DNA from: Whitmania pigra | Lineage: Eukaryota > Annelida > Clitellata > Hirudinida > Haemopidae | DNA length: 64,000 bases | Assembly: GCA_021613335.1 (NCBI GenBank) | Contig: JAJTWR010000398.1 | Span: 1,888,501 to 1,952,500, forward strand | Direction: 5' to 3' | Part shown: positions 28,801 to 40,173 of the stretch, in pieces | Layout: each line of letters begins with the position of its first letter | How positions within the stretch are numbered: position 1 is the stretch's first letter | Notes under the pieces: generated by a model | Told to the model about the DNA's origin: nothing | Databases searched by the model: none | The model's input: the letters and a program-made list of their open reading frames with translations, nothing else | Position numbers and translations under genes: made by a program

Positions 28801-30133
28801 ACGATTGCGAAACGTGCTGAGAAACTTTAGCGCGAAGGACACGGGCAACTTTAAGTTAGCGAAACTCAAGTTTAATGTAATTTTCACTTTGGAGACATTA
28901 GAATAATTAATAGTTGTCTTATTTAACCATCTAATCATCAATTTATATTATAAATTGTCGTAATAAAAAAATTAATTTAACAACAAATCAATATTAACGT
29001 GTCTCTCCGCGGAGAATTTTTTCCGCTTTGAGTGTTGCTGCGGGTGGAACTGCCTCATTGGACTCTGCTCCCTACTGTGACTCATGACGGACATGTGGTT
29101 GGGGGCATAACTCGTCAGTGGTTTCTCTATCGAATGCTTTATGTCCTCTAGGTTCATCAGAGCATTCTATGAGAAAGGGAATTATTTATCGTCAGGCATC
29201 GTGCAATTTTAAGTTTTGTAAAAAATTCTGTTACAGCTTTAACTCAGAACTTACATTTATTTGCATTAACTTTCACCTAAATCGAGAGGATTGTTATTAC
29301 CATTGGCATGAATGTTTAGAAATAAAAGTCAAAATATGAAATTAATGACAAAAATAGTCACAATGTAGTAATACAAATGTAAAACTTCTGGTAAAAAATG
29401 AATGTACTTTTAGATTGATGGAGTTTCCAGAATCTGAATCTTTAATTACCAATCCATTGGGGTTGTTCTGGTATTCTGCAGAAGCATCTTGTTTCGGCTG
29501 CATCGGTTTAACAACTGCCAGCTATGTATTCCATTCAAACATAACAACAATCAATTGCCAATAATCAATTCTGCATGTTATGCAATGCCAAATAACCCAA
29601 GAAAGAAATGTCAATAAATATTATCAATAGTAAAGGTATATTGTTTTAGTAACACTTTTTTAATCGACGTTATTTTACAAATGTTTTCATATCTCAGTAT
29701 ACTTATCAAGAAACTAATAGGTAGAATCTTGTAACAACAATGTCATGTCTCATTTCAGTTTTTAATAACTTAACCAACTTTCAATTAATTTGTTGCATTT
29801 TGTATTGTTTAAATGTATATTTATTCGACGTTTTTTAAGTGACAGCATCGAAAGCAATCGCTAGCATCATAAAACAAAACGCAAGTGAAAACAAAATAAA
29901 CAAATTAATGCACGTTTAACACCGATGAGTATGATATAAAAAACAAGTTTTATTTGAACAATTGGAAGATGTTGGATACTCCAACTAATTAATTAATTAA
30001 CTAATTCAGTAGACCTCACCCTTGTTGTGGCAGTAACTTCTCGCATAATCTGCTCATAAGCTGCTGTCCCCTCAGCCTGTTTCTGCTGCTGAAGGGCTAT
30101 TTTCTCGCTAAATTTCCTCGGATTTGCAGACAT
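22228..30133 (-). CDS. CRTC: CREB-regulated transcription coactivator (CRTC), complete, 11 exons
   Basis: Known role: cytoplasm-to-nucleus shuttling coactivator that binds the bZIP of CREB. SIK-family kinases and 14-3-3 hold it in the cytoplasm and calcineurin releases it. Exons, 5' to 3': 30133-30020, 29521-29408, 29166-28999, 28652-28594, 27964-27891, 27528-27464, 27116-27082, 26623-26218, 24054-23650, 23113-22816, 22484-22228. All junctions are GT-AG and keep frame; product 664 residues, as usual for CRTCs. Seen: N-terminal CREB-binding helix (NPRKFSEKIAL), the first SIK site region (WRRVCSDSAI, 151-159), the second (RPRSCEMAGL, 200-209), a third SLPNI site near 243, a calcineurin-docking-like PPSITLT (380-386), an Asn-rich tract (~495-530), and a C-terminal acidic activation domain (LEPLDIDDLNLL, 634-645). 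Exons 2 and 3 (39-132) are supported by frame and splice sites, not by homology. Confidence 0.92.
22682..22808. repeat. Imperfect (GAT)n array in the last CRTC intron
   Basis: GATGATGATTATGGTAATGATG-type units within the intron between 22815 and 22485. They begin directly after the exon 10 donor, so the intron's 5' end is repetitive. Confidence 0.8.
22970..23065 (-). repeat. Coding AAC/AAT repeat (Asn tract) in CRTC exon 10
   Basis: TTGTTG/TTGATG units on the plus strand read as Asn, Ile and Ser codons in CRTC. The tract is in frame with conserved flanks (KPQNVANT and the PPPPYESLA region), so it is translated, unlike the other arrays. Confidence 0.85.
25826..25880. repeat. (GA)n(GT)n dinucleotide array in a CRTC intron
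   Basis: About 20 bp of GA followed by about 35 bp of GT, in the 2.2-kb intron between 24055 and 26217. The rest of that intron is AT-rich with no supported exon. Confidence 0.95.
27119..27395. repeat. Composite GATAAATGAAT minisatellite in a CRTC intron
   Basis: Units of GAGATAAATAATGGATAAAT and GAATGAGATAAAT types fill most of the intron between exons 7 and 6, starting next to the exon 7 acceptor (27117-27118). Confidence 0.88.
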
Positions 30134-30809
30134 GTTTCGGACGCGATCAACAAACCAACATTCAATCGAAAAACGTAGATCGCATAAAAACAGGATGTCA
30201 TCGTTGTACACAAAAGGTGCGTCTACATGCCCATGGTTAAAACTAAATCTTCTTAGTGCAATCTTTAATAAAAATATAAAACAAAATAATAACTAAAAGC
30301 GTTTTATTAATTTTAATAAATTATGTTTTTCTAATTTACCAAACAAAACATAAAAAGTCTAAAATTTTCCGCCTTAGTTCGTAGATGGGTCATTCCAAGT
30401 CAAATCAACACATTCATCTGACATCACCATTTTAGACTTTGTTGAAATTTGGCACATTTGTTAACCTATATGAGTAAATTAATAAACTAAAATTTTAGAA
30501 ATGTTGATCAATCGGTATCTGAAATATAAAAAAATATAAAACAACAAAATCGACTAAATAACAAATAAGTTACCGATTACGAACAAATTATTGTAAAAAT
30601 CTAGAAACAATTTTAAATATTTGAAATTGTAATTTAATTTGGTAGAATATTATATTAAAATATTTAAGTTTTTATTACTATTAACAAAAGCAAATTTTAT
30701 TTAATTTTTTGTTTTGTAATTGCCGCTGCTTTTTAGTTTATTTTTTATTGGAATACCAACCACCAATTTCAAAACATTTGATTACGAGAATAATATTTTT
30801 GAATAAAAA
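30134..30809. promoter_or_regulatory. Shared CRTC/TIPIN upstream region (putative bidirectional promoter)
   Basis: 676 bp separate the two divergent start codons. Both starts have A at -3. No TATA box, full TGACGTCA site or CpG cluster stands out; the sequence is AT-rich, with a slightly more mixed stretch at 30375-30430. Promoter function is inferred from the head-to-head layout only, and 5' UTR introns cannot be excluded. Confidence 0.5.
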
Positions 30810-32691
30810 ATGGGATCAATCAACTTAGACTTGAATGATGAATTCGATAGAGGAGGTTCTTATGCCAGTGATGAAGATGTTGGACAAATACGAGAGAATT
30901 CGGGTACATTTGGTGATGCAGAAAGTTAGTTGATTTAGAATTTCTTTTGTCATGGCCAAACAAATTTTATAGAATTATCTATTAAATTTAGATGACGATA
31001 TTACTGCAAATTTGTCGAAATTGTCAAAGGGAGCCACCAGGAAGAGAGTCTCAAATCCACGAATAAAATTGGATGTGGACAAGTTGGTGTTGGGAATATT
31101 TCAGAAAAGAATTTAAAAAATTATTAACAGTTAAAGATTGTTTTATTAGGTTAAAGAGTTCCAGAGGATTGCCAGCAATTCAAAAAATGTTCAAGAACAT
31201 TCATTTCAAAGGCAAAGGGCATGAAGTTAGCACTTTCAAAAACACTTTAATCAATCAATCAATAAAAATCAGTCAATCAATTAATACAAAAGCTGATTTG
31301 TAAAATGTTTGTTGAAGATTCAAGATCTTGAACTTCTTATGTCAACTTTGGAGCATTGGGGTCACAGATTAATGCCCAAGATGCCTTTCGAGGAGTTGAC
31401 GGAAAGACTCGAAAAACTCGGTGCAAAGAAGGAAGTCCAGGTTGGTGAATATTTTACAAAAAAGAGGAAGGATTAAAACACCTTAAAATTTGTTGAATTA
31501 AAAAATTCTGGGTGAATTTGTTGGTGAATATTTTACAAAAAGGATTAAGACATCTTAAAATTTGATGACTTAAATAATTCTGAAATATTATATATTTGTT
31601 TTTAAGACATGCATTAAAAGAATCAGACTTGATCTTCCATTCTTCAATGGCGAGTTTGAAGAGGATAACAACGATGATGACACTCAAACCAATGTGAGAT
31701 TTTATTATACAAGTTTTAGTCAGTTGCAGAGCACATATCATCTGGTTGTCAAGCTGATTGTACTTAATTTATTAATAATATTAACCAGTTAACTCGATCT
31801 GAGTAGGGTAATTAACTTTAAAGTTATCATTGGATGATGATGATGATTATTATTGTTATTTGGACATAATTAACTAATTGTTTGACTATTTATTGATTTA
31901 CCTTTATTAGCTGGCTTTTCTTTCAGGTCTTGAATGTGTTCGACAACTCAACAACAGCGTTCGACAACTCTGTTCTCAACAACTCAACCATTGCACTTGA
32001 TGACTCCTCCTCCATGCCTTCTTTCAATCACTCCACCGTCGACTTTCCTCCGACACCCGTCCGGAACTTGAGTGCAAATTCTTCATTCGTTAGTAGATAA
32101 ATTATTGACGATGTCTAGATGTTATTGCTTATACATTATTGTTTTAGTTATGGTATTGAACCTCATGATGCTGTGTTTGAATTATTATTGTTATTGTTAT
32201 TATTATTATTATTATTATTAACCATTAAGGTTGATGTACTTTTATTATAACATTTATTATAGGCATTTAATTTTTGATGTTGTAGTTAAAATGTAATTAA
32301 GTGTAATAAAATAACATTTACTTGAATAAATCAGTTTATATATTTATTGTATACTTATTGTATTATTATAATGAAATAGCTAGCTCATCATGAGCTAGTT
32401 TAAGCATGTTAACTGATTCATTTGTTCGAGTTCTCTGCTTAAACTTTCAACGAAAAATGGAAGCATCTTATTTCAAAACAATTACCTGTCATCATTGTAA
32501 TCATCACTGTGATTGTCATCATCATCTCCACCTAGATTATCATCGCTATCATTATCACAAATGTCATCATCACATTCATCATTGTCTTCTTGCAGACTTT
32601 GACTCAGGAGCAGAAGGAGAGGATGGAACGAAACAGGCAACTTGCAATCCAGAAACGAATGCAGAGATCACTACTCGCGACACCTTCTTGA
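30810..32691 (+). CDS. TIPIN: TIMELESS-interacting protein (TIPIN/Csm3/Swi3 family), complete, 7 exons
   Basis: Known role: nuclear partner of TIMELESS in the replication-fork protection complex; it links the fork to RPA and to ATR-CHK1 checkpoint signalling. Exons: 30810-30924, 30992-31082, 31150-31225, 31318-31440, 31607-31693, 31927-32088, 32596-32691. All GT-AG and in frame, 249 residues (human protein about 300). Seen: acidic N-terminus; Swi3 domain at about 64-150 with RGLPAIQKMF, FKGKGHE, LEHWGHRLMPKMPFEEL and KKEVQTCIKRIRLDLP; an Asn/Ser-rich linker (165-218); and a C-terminal basic helix LTQEQKERMERNRQLAIQKR (220-239) matching the RPA32-binding segment of vertebrate TIPIN. The start ATG has A at -3 and G at +4. 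If intron 6 were retained, translation would stop three codons after 32088. Confidence 0.93.
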
Positions 32692-33611
32692 CTGCTGTTG
32701 TTGTTGACGTTTTATTAAATTCCTGTCTTACATTTAGTTGTGTAATGTATTGTTCTTATTGTTATTATTATTATTATTATTATTATTCGTGTAATGTATT
32801 ATTAGTGGAATGATCAGTGCCATCCTCATAAATCAACGTTTCCTTCCATTTGACAACAATAATACTATTCCTATTTAAAACTATCTTTGGATCACGGAAC
32901 ATGGTTGATTTATGAAGCTCTTTGATATCGAAATGTGCTGTGTAGGACTGCTGTGAGTTGCAGTTGCATTGGTGTGGTTATATTCTGGATTTGAATTACA
33001 GATGGATGGAAGAATTGGATTAAAGGAAGAAATTGATTGATTGATTGATGTTTTAATGAGACGAATACTTGGAGTTAAGCTGGCGCAGGAAAGATTTTGG
33101 AATAAAGTTGGATGCATGCTGGGACTGGAATGGTTTGAGTATGGTTCTTTACAGGAAAGTCTAAATCAGTACCATTTTTTATAAGCCTCTCCTTGCGCCA
33201 AATTTAAAAAAAAAACAACAAAAAACTTAGGAATGCCAGAGTTAATTTACAGTTAAATAAACAGTCAATTTACTGTCTTTAATGATATTAATAAAAAAAT
33301 AAGTCGTAACTTGTTGACCTTATATTGAATTAGGCTTCAATCAGCTCTTTAGAAATAATCCTTCTCTGCAACTCTTCATTAATCTCGAGTTCGTTTTTGT
33401 TGTCTTCTTCGCTATCTATGGTTGGTTACTTGCAACCTTGTCATCTCAATCAGGAGATTCGATTGTTTTATATCGTAATTGGTTGTATTATCTAAATAGA
33501 TTATTTTGTAATGAGTAGCTTTTTATAATTTCTTATAAACGCAATTTGAAGCTGTTGCATGAAATGTTCACAAGATCTTTATAGATAACTGGAAATATCG
33601 ATCTATAGACC

Positions 33612-33955
33612 AGTCACAAATATTAATTAATCACAATGATCAATTCATATAATTATATTAATCACAAAGATTAACTTATAAAATTATATTATTCACAAAG
33701 ATTAATTTATGTAATTATATTAATTATAAAGATTAATTTATATAATTATATTAATTATAAAGATTAATTTATATAATTATATTAATCACAAAGATTAATT
33801 TATATAATTATATTAATCACAAAGATTAATTTATATAATTATATTAATCACAAAGATTAATTTATATTAATTATCATTTTTTTATATTAATAAATAATTT
33901 TATCAATCACAAAAATTAATTTATATAATTATATTAATCACAAAGATTAATAATT
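33612..33955. repeat. 31-bp AT-rich satellite with internal inverted repeat
   Basis: About ten units, nearly exact from 33781 on. Each carries ATTAATC-ACAAA-GATTAAT, a 7-bp inverted repeat around a 5-base spacer, then TTATATAATTAT. Some earlier units read ATTATAAAG in place of ATCACAAAG. Confidence 0.88.
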
Positions 33956-34992
33956 GCAGGTGCAGACATTACAGTTCAATAAAATGGCTCCATAGTCGGG
34001 GTTCATTCGTAGCCAAGTATTTTATAATTAAGATTTTTCTATTTTTTTGTCTTAGTATTATTATTATTTAGAAATAACTTATTTAAATTTGTAATAAATA
34101 TACGGTGCGGCAGAGGCCAATCTGATAATGTGGTACGATTGACATTATTAGTATCCAATTTTTGCGATTTTTATCCAATTATCTGGATAATTGTCAATTT
34201 AGCATCCTTATAGGCATTTAATAATTATCTGATTAATTAACTCATTATTCATTAATTAATTCAGTAATTCACTCATTCAGTTGATTAGTTAATGAATTGA
34301 TTAATTCATTAATAATTCATTAATTTTTTGAATTGATTAATTCATTAATAATTCATTAATTCTTTCATTCAGCTAGTTAATTCATTACTAATTAATTCCT
34401 TCATTCACCGAGTTAAATGCAATCTGCCTTCAAGACATGAAAGAGCCTTTCATGGCCTGAATGGAATGTAAATATTAGGCGGACATTCGAGCATTTTTCT
34501 ATTGTTTTCAATGTCTTTCATTCTCTGAAAATGTCAGAAGTTGACATCGTTGAAGTCAGGTATCGGATGAATTTTTGTTCTACAGCCCAGTTCAAGGGCC
34601 TGACATATTTAACATCGCGTTTATCACGATCATCATTACCACGATCATGTTATTACCATCATCATCATCACCACAACATTCGTTAAATTTTTGATTTCAC
34701 AACCAAACCACCATCATCATTATCATTTTCATCAATAGCATCACCGCAGAGCTATCTGCTGTCAGATCTCTCGATGTATCATCGTTATCATCGCCCACAT
34801 CATCGTTATCATCGTCCACATCATCATCATCATCGTCATCGTCGTCGTCGTCAGCGGTCGTTCGTTCAGCTGGATGCTCACGCGCACAAGCAGCCAGAAG
34901 TTCATTCAGTCTTCTGCCACCTTTTGGATGCGTTGAAAGGATTTCAAGGTAGGTGATTGTTTTAATAAATATTATTATATTATGGATTGTAA

Positions 34993-35240
<248 letters not shown>

Positions 35241-36918
35241 TTTTTATTAATTATTATAAAATATTAATACTTGTGCCACTAAATAATAATAAATAAATAT
35301 GGTGATAGTATTATTATTATTATTATTGATGTTGCTATTTGGTACTATCTTAATAATTTAAGAAATCATTCATTTAAAGTTCATTATTAGTGTCAAGTTA
35401 CTCAAGAAATGAAATAATTATGATTAAGATGAGGCAATGCGATTTTTAATAAAGGATATATCATTTGATGTTTTGTGATTTAATAAATTGTAATAATAAT
35501 ATTTATATCAATTGTCTACTTCTCAAAAAGAAGTTTCTCTATTATTTTGTTTAAACAACATATTTTTTTAAACAATGTCATTACCTAATAATGTTTTAAT
35601 TAAAATTTATATTTAAAATTAAAATTAAGATTTAATTAATATCCAATTATTTGCTATTATTTGGATATTTTAAAAAATGCGATAAATCATTTCCGAGTAC
35701 CTGGTCACTCAATTACCAGTCATTTGTTGCCGCCAAAAGTTGGCAAAGCTTTCATTAAAGACACATTTGAATGCATGGGACGAAAAAGTGCACTAGAAGA
35801 TATTTCATGAGAGCTTTTGCAATTTAATAAATTATTATTATTAAAACATAACGGCATCAATAACAGCAACAATAAAACAATAGTAATAATAATAATTATA
35901 ACAAATTCTAAAACAAACATATATATATATATATATATAAACTATCAAACTATTAATAAAAAACTTTGAAAAAAATGATTCAAAGGAAAAACAACATCTA
36001 CTGTTGTTGTAGAAACCGTTTTAGACCTGATTGTAAAATTAATCCATTATTATTTGTCCATTATTAACTAATTATTATTTTGTTCTTGAATTTGTTTATT
36101 AATAAAAAAAAATTCTCCTGCAAATTAAAACTTTTTCAATTGACATTTTTATGTTTGGAAACAACGTCTTCACCTTTCTTTTTCTATTTTATATCGAAAC
36201 AATCTTTATTGTGATAATATTTAAATTTATTCATTACATTATATTCTACAATATTTATAAATTATTTGTAACAATATGTTTTCATAACACAAATTATCAT
36301 CATCATCGCTCACTTCAAATAACTGTTAATAAACAAATAACAAATAACTGTTAACAAATAAAATTCAATATTCTAAAACATAAATTCTATCAAACCATTA
36401 AAAAAAAAAAATAAATAAAACCAAGAAACATTTCTACACAGAGGTGAAACAAAATCTACCATTATTGCAGAACAACGCAAAAAACCGTGGTTGTAGACCT
36501 GGCTGTAGAATTAATCCGCGGGAGATTATCACACGTCCTCGGACGAGGGTTAGGCGTTAATCAAGGGGGAGGATTGTGGCAGAATTTTTTTTTTTTGTGG
36601 TGGCCAGTGTCTTGCGGCCAACGATATAAGCAATAAACATTACCTTCCCGCTAAAACCACCCTCAAAGCCAATTAAGGGTTTCAGAGGGGGCTCATCCCT
36701 GAGGATGAAATGGGCTTAAAAATCCACCAGAAGGGGACTTGCATCGCATTTCTGAAATTGTTGCGAGGAAATGAAGTGGAAAATTATTTTTAATTTAATT
36801 TTATGTTTTTGTAAATGACTAAGTCAAAATAATGAAAAAAGTTATTAAATAATTTAAATAATAATAGATAATAAATGCATGCAATTATCGTGAAGGTTAA
36901 TTTTGAATTTAACTTTTG

Positions 36919-37006
<88 letters not shown>
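36919..37006. repeat. (AAT)n microsatellite
   Basis: Pure AAT units over about 88 bp. Confidence 0.96.
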
Positions 37007-37009
<3 letters not shown>

Positions 37010-37738
37010 TCACCGCCTAAAATGTAGCTTTTGACTTAACATAATAATCGCATAAATTATAATTATTTCAAGTAGCTTCGGAATAAAATTTGTAAATACT
37101 TAGTTATAAAAATAGTTATTAATAATGAACTTTAACAAGCAAAATATGGCTTAAATTGAATCTTTAACTGTTCAATAATTTAGCTTTGCATGTTTTCAGT
37201 TCAGCTGAGGTGCGAGACTATTTTTGGTTTTTTATGTTTTCAAACAAAACATTAATTTTGTTTTTGCAACGTTAGTGCTTAATGCATAATACGTAAATTA
37301 TTAAGTAGACTATTATTATATTTTATTATTAATAAAAACATTTTGAAAAGTGTTGTTTCCTGTATTAGGAACATGCAAAACAAGACGTAATTGAAAGTAA
37401 ATCGCAATTTAACATCCTCAGAATAAAATTATTTTTAAAGATTTTGATTGTTATCGATGCTAAGCTTTCATTTAAATCTATTTATTTTTTAAATAATTTC
37501 ATAAAGAACACAACTTATTTTTCATTGATTCTTTTATGGCATTTACTTTGTGATTTTATTAATTTAGTTGTTGAATTTTTTGATATTTCCATTGTAATTC
37601 AGTAATTATTCTGTTTTTTTTTTATTAATTTAAATGTTGAATTTTTTAATATTTTCACTGTGATTCAGTAATTATTTCAAACGGAAATAAGGATTTTAGG
37701 ATCAAGCATTAACTAATCACTAATCAACTATTATGAGA

Positions 37739-37852
<114 letters not shown>

Positions 37853-38391
37853 TTTTCAAATATATTTATCATTCACAATTTTCTGTGTGTCTTAAAACAA
37901 AATATAATTTCAGACTCGAATTTAATCCTCCAGCTTGGAAAAAGATTAAATTTATATTGAAAATTTAAATTTTGACTTAAATTCATTTTTTTTCAAAAAT
38001 CCGACGCTTAAAAACCGCTCTAAAAATAAAAAAAGCTTAATGCCGAGACCTAAAGTGCCGAAATTTTATTTTTGAGGAAAAATTCCAATCTGAATTCCAA
38101 TTGCAACGCAGTAGACGAATATGTTATCGTTTTAGAAATTTTTAATTTCTCGATCAACCTGAAAGAAAGACGAATGCTCGTATTTGTTCCTGAGATGGAA
38201 ATGGTTTTCACCTGCTCCAGATCTACGCGGCCACTATTTTCCAGAGTTGCTTCCGAGCAATCGATAAACCTGAGCATGTGCCTGAGCGATAGGCATCATC
38301 TCTTGTTTTTGAAGCGGATTGTCTTAAACAAATTGAACCATGACGCCCAAAAGTTGTGAAACCCTTTAACCATGAAAAGAATTGTGTGTGT

Positions 38392-38434
38392 GTGTGAGTG
38401 TATGTATGTGAGTGTGTGTGTGTGTGTGAATGTG
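38392..38434. repeat. (GT)n array
   Basis: GT units with GTATGTATGTGA interruptions. Confidence 0.9.
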
Positions 38435-39607
38435 TTTTATTAGCGTGACTATTTTGTGACTAGATGAATAGCACGGGACAGAATTACTAAAGATGACAGA
38501 ACGCTAACTATCTCCATGATTTTGTTGATTTTATTTTTCTGAATTTACTTAATTGATTTACTTTATCTAATTTATTTAATATATGTAATTTTTACACAAC
38601 TCTAGATTTCTAAAACAAAACAAAACCGAAACTGCATCTGAACTTATTCTAAAATGCCGCCATGTCAAATTAATTATTATATCAATATCCAATTGTAGAG
38701 CAGAAATTCATATCTTGAAAATGTTGCTCTAATTCGACTCACTACTAAAGAAAAAAATAACGACTCATTAAATTGAAAAAATAATAATTAATATAATAAT
38801 ATTAAATAATTTCCGCAAAATTTTTTCGAACCGACGAGCATCCTAATAAGGTCTTCGTGATTTCAGTTTGCAAATTCCACTCTTCAATCTGATTGGATGC
38901 GCCGGAATGTCATTCCAAAATGTCTGCCTAATTAAGGACTTATTTCCCGCTTTCTCCTCTTATCTCAGCCATTTTGTTGAATCCAATTTCAAATGGTAAA
39001 TATTTATCAATGAGATTTAATTAAATTCTAACGACCAACTAACGATTGTAATTTTAAGATTAAAAGTAATTAAAAACTTCTTGCCCGTTCGAAAAGCCAC
39101 TGTTTATCTAATTATTTAAATATAATAAAAATTAATTATCTATTTATTTAACTAAAATTTTAATTAATTAAATAGATTTGACAATCACCCCGCTTGTGGA
39201 GTGACCTATTTTTTATTGAATTTGTTTAAAACCATCATAACAACATTTAAGAACTAAGTAAATGAATTACCAATAATGTCTGATAATGATTTTGTAAATG
39301 ATTTTGCTTTGTGGACTGATTGATGACAAAAGGATTGTTTAAATCAATCAAAGCTCAAACAAGCTTCAGTTCGTGTCATTCATAACTAATAAATTATTAA
39401 ATTTACTAAAATTACCAGAATGACTGAAATAATTTTCCACCACCGAAGTTTATTCATTGGACTCTGGACTCCATTTTGAAAACGATGAGCACTTTCCGTT
39501 AATGTGTATTTTTCATAGAAACTCAAGTCCATTCTAGACTCGCTAATGAAGTGTTTGAATGTTGCATTACGAGCCTACGACTATTTACGGGTTTATGGGG
39601 GGGATGT

Positions 39608-39792
39608 TATTGTAATTTCATTTATATAGCGCCATATGCATAGAGTCAGAGGCGCTTCTTGTAACCATTTATATAGCGCTCCTTCCCAAGGGCGCTGGCG
39701 GCAGTGCAGGCTGGGTTTCGAACACGACACATTACGACTGTTGCCATTACCGCCGTATGCAGGCACGTAACCCATTCGGCTAACCTGCTCGC
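39608..39792 (-). mobile_element. tRNA-derived SINE, copy B
   Basis: Gap-free 185-bp match to the copy at 21246-21430, about 95% identical by eye, same orientation. Box A is identical, box B carries the same single mismatch, and both hairpins are kept. It lies about 380 bp upstream of the PKA-RII start codon. Confidence 0.82.
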
Positions 39793-40173
39793 AATGAATG
39801 TGTGCAACCTTCTTGTTTCAACAAGAAATTTAATTTTACTTTTCGAATTCAACTCCTAGTCCTTACGGCGTCCACCTAATCCTCGAGTACGGCGGGAGCC
39901 TTAATTAAAATCGAAGGTAGTTTCTTTTTCAGCCAGTCTTTTAAATAACAAAGGAACAATTTTTTTTTCTGGCTGAAATTTTGCTTTCCTTAAACATAAA
40001 ATCCTGAGATTTTTGATTGTAAATTTGCAGGTTCGTCAACTCACGTACTTTTGCAAGACTTTCCCGACTGACCTTTGGAAACGTTGGATTAAAAAGAAGC
40101 CTCTCCAAATCAACTCCAAAAAATCGTTTCTGGATTCCAGGAGGAAATTTAAAAAAAAAAAAATAAACTGAAG

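Noticed and set aside
32406..32813. 135-codon plus-strand frame with His-rich region
   Set aside because: It overlaps TIPIN exon 7 in another frame; the His tract is a CAT repeat in the intron.
33612..33955. CRISPR-like array
   Set aside because: Units are contiguous without spacers, AT-rich and in an animal-type genome; it is a satellite.
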